A DNA stretch of 17,186 bases, from assembly GCA_022712815.1 (NCBI GenBank), contig JAFLJW010000397.1:1-17186 (forward strand). Reading direction: 5' to 3'. This document shows positions 15,194-17,186 of this stretch, in pieces. The first letter of the stretch is position 1. Each line of letters starts with the position of its first letter. Below the pieces are notes generated by a model that had not been told where the DNA came from, searched no databases, and worked only from the letters and a program-made list of their open reading frames with translations. The stretch comes from Pseudodesulfovibrio sp. (GTDB lineage Bacteria; Desulfobacterota; Desulfovibrionia; Desulfovibrionales; Desulfovibrionaceae). The position numbers and the translations under genes are program-made.

Positions 15194-15485
15194 ATCAATA
15201 CCTCTTCTCAGTTTGATGATGTCTTGTCATATCCCGGTCGCCCAAACCAAAGGTCACGGGCCATATGAACATAGCACGGGTTTTGGGCTTGGACGAAAAC
15301 GGGCGTCAGAGGGATAAAAAAGACCGAAAAAGGGGCAACTTTTCCTGTTGACAAGTTTTTTTGACAAGTATGTTTTTGCAAGATTGAAAAAAGAATTTAT
15401 CTTGGTTTGCACTATTTTTTAATCACAAAAAGAGTGCAAAAAGGTAAGGGAGCGTGCTAGATAAGTGCCTGCATGAGGAAAAGGT
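15194..15485. other. AT-rich divergent intergenic region with repeats
   Basis: About 290 bases before the short leader ORF. It contains a pair of inverted GCCCAAA/TTTGGGC arms (15240-15246 and 15282-15288), two TTGACAAGT copies 13 bases apart (15348-15356 and 15361-15369) that each include a -35-like TTGACA, and the inverted repeat described at 15406-15440. Composition drops to strongly AT-rich from about 15310. No protein gene is evident. Confidence 0.55.
15406..15440. repeat. Inverted repeat upstream of the HD-GYP gene
   Basis: TTTGCACT (15406-15413) and AGTGCAAA (15433-15440) are perfect 8-bp inverted arms. Past one mismatch, an inner TTTTT/AAAAA pair extends the symmetry. It may be an operator for a dimeric regulator or a hairpin in the leader RNA; there is no terminator-like tail. 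Confidence 0.6.
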
Positions 15486-15542
15486 ATGGTAAGTTTGTTC
15501 CTGAGATTTTTTTGCATCTACGAGCTTAAAAACAATGGATAA
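15486..15542 (+). CDS. Possible 18-residue leader peptide overlapping the HD-GYP start
   Basis: ATG 15486 has a strong ribosome site, GAGGAA (15475-15480), and encodes MVSLFLRFFCIYELKNNG, ending at TAA 15540-15542. The stop overlaps the HD-GYP start codon (15535) by eight bases. The downstream gene itself has only a weak ribosome site, so ribosomes ending on this short frame could reinitiate there (translational coupling). It is hydrophobic in the middle. There is no run of a single amino acid codon as in classical attenuators. Existence as a translated peptide is inferred. Confidence 0.45.
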   Translation: MVSLFLRFFCIYELKNNG

Positions 15543-16782
15543 TGTATATCTGCTTGACCTGATTAACGGCATTTCCGAGACTCTGGACTATGTCAGCACC
15601 ACAGTCTCCGGCCATCACCGGCGGGTGGGGGTGGCCTCATCCATCATGGCGGAGGCTCTCAGCCTTGATGCCGACGACACCACTGACCTGCTCATGGCCG
15701 GATTGCTTCACGACATCGGGGCCTTCTCTCAGGGGTTGAAATTTGATGGCCTCGATTTTGAGATTGATCTCACTAAACATGCTTATCTCGGCTACCGGCT
15801 CCTTCATGGCCACCCGCTTCTGGCGCGAATCGCCGAAATGGTTCGGGTGCACCACACTCCGTGGAAGGAGGTTGTGCAAAATGGAAACGGTATTGACAAA
15901 TCCACGCTTTTTCTGGGGAATGTCATCAATCTGGTCGACCGGGCGGATGTGCTTGCCAATGTCAACTCCAGGGGTATGAAGAAGGATGCCATACGCAAAG
16001 TGATCGGCAGCTACAGCAGCGCCATATATGCGCCGCGAGCAGTGGAAGTCTTCATGGACGTATCTGCCGAGCAAGACTTTTGGGACCGGATAACAGAGAG
16101 CAGCGGGCATATCCGGGACGTGGTGACAGCAGGTATCAAAGAACGGTATACCCCGCAGGACCAGCTCCTTGATTTTTCCCGATTTTTCTCTCATCTCATC
16201 GACTTCAGAAGCCGACATACAGCCACACACTCCCAGGGTGTTGCGGAAACCGCCGTGCAGTTGGCCAGGCTTGCCGGTATGAGTGAACTGGACCAGAAAC
16301 GCATGCGCCTTGCCGGAAATCTTCATGATCTCGGCAAACTTGCGGTTCCGGGAAAGCTTCTCGACAAACCGAGTACCCTTGATCCCAAAGAGTACGAGAT
16401 CGTCCAGAATCATGCTGTGGTTTGTGAAACGGTTTTGCGCTCCATTCCCGGACTGGAGAATATCACGGATTGGGCTTGCCAGCACCATGAACGACTAAAT
16501 GGCAAGGGATATCCCCACGCCCTTGAAGAAAAAGACCTTTCGCTTGGCAGTCGGATCATGGCCGTGTCGGATGTGTATACCGCTATTTCAGAGGACAGAC
16601 CTTATCGGGATGGGATGGACCAGGAAAAAGCCCTTTTCATTCTTCAATCCATGGCTGTTGACGGTTTTCTCGATCATGAGATTGTCGCGCTTGTGGTTGA
16701 CAATTACGAACAGATTGACGCAATTCGCCGTATCGTCCAAAGCCGCGCCAATGCTGAGTTCAAACACTTCTCCACTCAATAA
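15535..16782 (+). CDS. Tandem HD / HD-GYP protein, predicted cyclic dinucleotide phosphodiesterase
   Basis: A 415-residue cytosolic protein with two HD-superfamily domains. The C-terminal one (about 220-400) is a full HD-GYP: His228, HDLGK (264-268), His293, HHERLNGKGYP (317-327) with the GYP triplet, and Asp346 in SDVYTA. HD-GYP enzymes hydrolyse cyclic di-GMP, and some act on cGAMP. The N-terminal domain (about 20-150) keeps HH27-28, HDIG (59-62), His82, HH106-107 and Asp135 but lacks the GYP motif, so it may be a second metal domain or a regulator of the first. No receiver or PAS domain is present, so control is probably by expression or by ligand binding to the N-terminal domain. The ribosome site is weak and the start overlaps a short upstream frame. 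Confidence 0.93.
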   Translation: MDNVYLLDLINGISETLDYVSTTVSGHHRRVGVASSIMAEALSLDADDTTDLLMAGLLHDIGAFSQGLKFDGLDFEIDLTKHAYLGYRLLHGHPLLARIAEMVRVHHTPWKEVVQNGNGIDKSTLFLGNVINLVDRADVLANVNSRGMKKDAIRKVIGSYSSAIYAPRAVEVFMDVSAEQDFWDRITESSGHIRDVVTAGIKERYTPQDQLLDFSRFFSHLIDFRSRHTATHSQGVAETAVQLARLAGMSELDQKRMRLAGNLHDLGKLAVPGKLLDKPSTLDPKEYEIVQNHAVVCETVLRSIPGLENITDWACQHHERLNGKGYPHALEEKDLSLGSRIMAVSDVYTAISEDRPYRDGMDQEKALFILQSMAVDGFLDHEIVALVVDNYEQIDAIRRIVQSRANAEFKHFSTQ

Positions 16783-16827
16783 TATTCTGGGAAATTCAGA
16801 ACATCGTCACTTCTTTTCCATTGATAC

Positions 16828-17186
16828 TCAAATAAATGCATCAGGCTGTCTCAGTTGCAGGTCCTCACTTTCTCCGGCGTATATTTCCAGAGAACGCTTG
16901 CCGCGAGAGATTGACATGGACAAAACATCACGCCCATTTTTCGTCACCACAAGGCGTTGTTCCTGTTTGTGAATCAGGACAACGATTCGAGAGACAAAAT
17001 CGTCTCGGCCCCATCCATTCAGCCCACCGGGCCGTAAAACCCGTATCCACCTTCATTTTTCTTCAAGGCGGGCAAGGGATGTATTCCGAACAACAGCACC
17101 AATCCTGGCACTGTCGGTACTTGGCGCATTACGAATGTTTGCCACGGATTTCAGCACATACAAATCCTGACAACCGCTCTGGTCGT
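16828..17186 (-). pseudogene. SH3-domain protein, C-terminal part, interrupted by an in-frame TGA; runs off the window
   Basis: Read on the minus strand from the window end, one frame gives 43 codons up to a TGA (17055-17053), then 74 more codons to a TGA stop at 16830-16828. Across the first TGA the protein looks like one bacterial SH3 domain: YVLKSVANIRNAPSTDSARI, then LARLEEK-[TGA]-RWIRVLRPGG and GWGRDDFV. The usual form at this point is LEEkGrWxrV, so GGA to TGA by one base change would explain it. After the SH3 domain comes a region of about 50 residues (IVVLIHKQEQRLVV to PDAFI) that I do not recognise. Options are a nonsense mutation, a sequencing error, a truncated but functional protein, or Sec decoding. 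The start and N-terminus lie outside the window. It is convergent with the HD-GYP gene. Confidence 0.6.

Noticed and set aside
16786..16803. TTCTG/CAGAA hairpin after the HD-GYP stop as a terminator
   Set aside because: A five-pair AT-containing stem without a T-run is too weak to call.
16499..16972. 157-codon plus-strand frame overlapping the end of the HD-GYP gene
   Set aside because: It is out of frame with the HD-GYP gene, has no motif or ribosome site, and its far part is antisense to the SH3-domain frame.

Overview
The window looks like a chromosomal segment of a sulfate-reducing deltaproteobacterium of the Desulfovibrio/Pseudodesulfovibrio type. This is inferred from gene content and not from a marker gene. 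The main clues are a siroheme-decarboxylase-type (AhbA/AhbB) gene directly coupled to hemL, a selenocysteine-containing SelD, a many-PAS cytoplasmic hybrid kinase and a dCache-type chemoreceptor. I see no rRNA or tRNA gene, CRISPR array or complete mobile element.

Left part (1-5640). On the minus strand, gpsA (phospholipid precursor synthesis) is followed by a small lipoprotein gene. A perfect 22-bp tandem repeat lies just upstream of gpsA. Divergent from it is a large membrane chemoreceptor gene. A 54-bp inverted repeat then separates the chemoreceptor from ahbB-hemL. These two genes cover the entry to tetrapyrrole synthesis (HemL makes 5-aminolevulinate) and a step of the alternative siroheme-to-heme route (Ahb). 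A strong hairpin with an A8 tract closes the block and also serves the convergent gene.

Middle part (5640-12064). A minus-strand pair encodes a nine-cysteine YkgJ-family protein and, overlapping by ATGA, the heptose-1-phosphate adenylyltransferase RfaE2. Divergent from them is selD, whose catalytic Cys position is an in-frame TGA with a stem-loop just downstream, so its product is very probably a selenoprotein. A normal gene caller would lose its first 38 codons, including the active site. Convergent with selD by six bases is a 1282-residue hybrid histidine kinase: about seven PAS domains, HisKA, HATPase and a receiver, with no membrane segment.

Right part (12065-17186). This holds a FadR/FCD-type GntR regulator, an MBL-fold hydrolase, a secreted thermonuclease, a lone phage tail-tubular-protein-A-like gene and a tandem HD/HD-GYP protein. 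The HD/HD-GYP gene is preceded by an 18-codon open frame that overlaps its start. At the edge, an SH3-domain gene read on the minus strand carries an in-frame TGA, which is either a broken gene or, less likely, a second Sec codon.

Most of the window is ordinary chromosomal backbone. The points most worth a second look are the two in-frame TGA cases, the cysteine-bearing PAS domain of the kinase, the short leader ORF, the orphan phage gene and several intergenic repeats.
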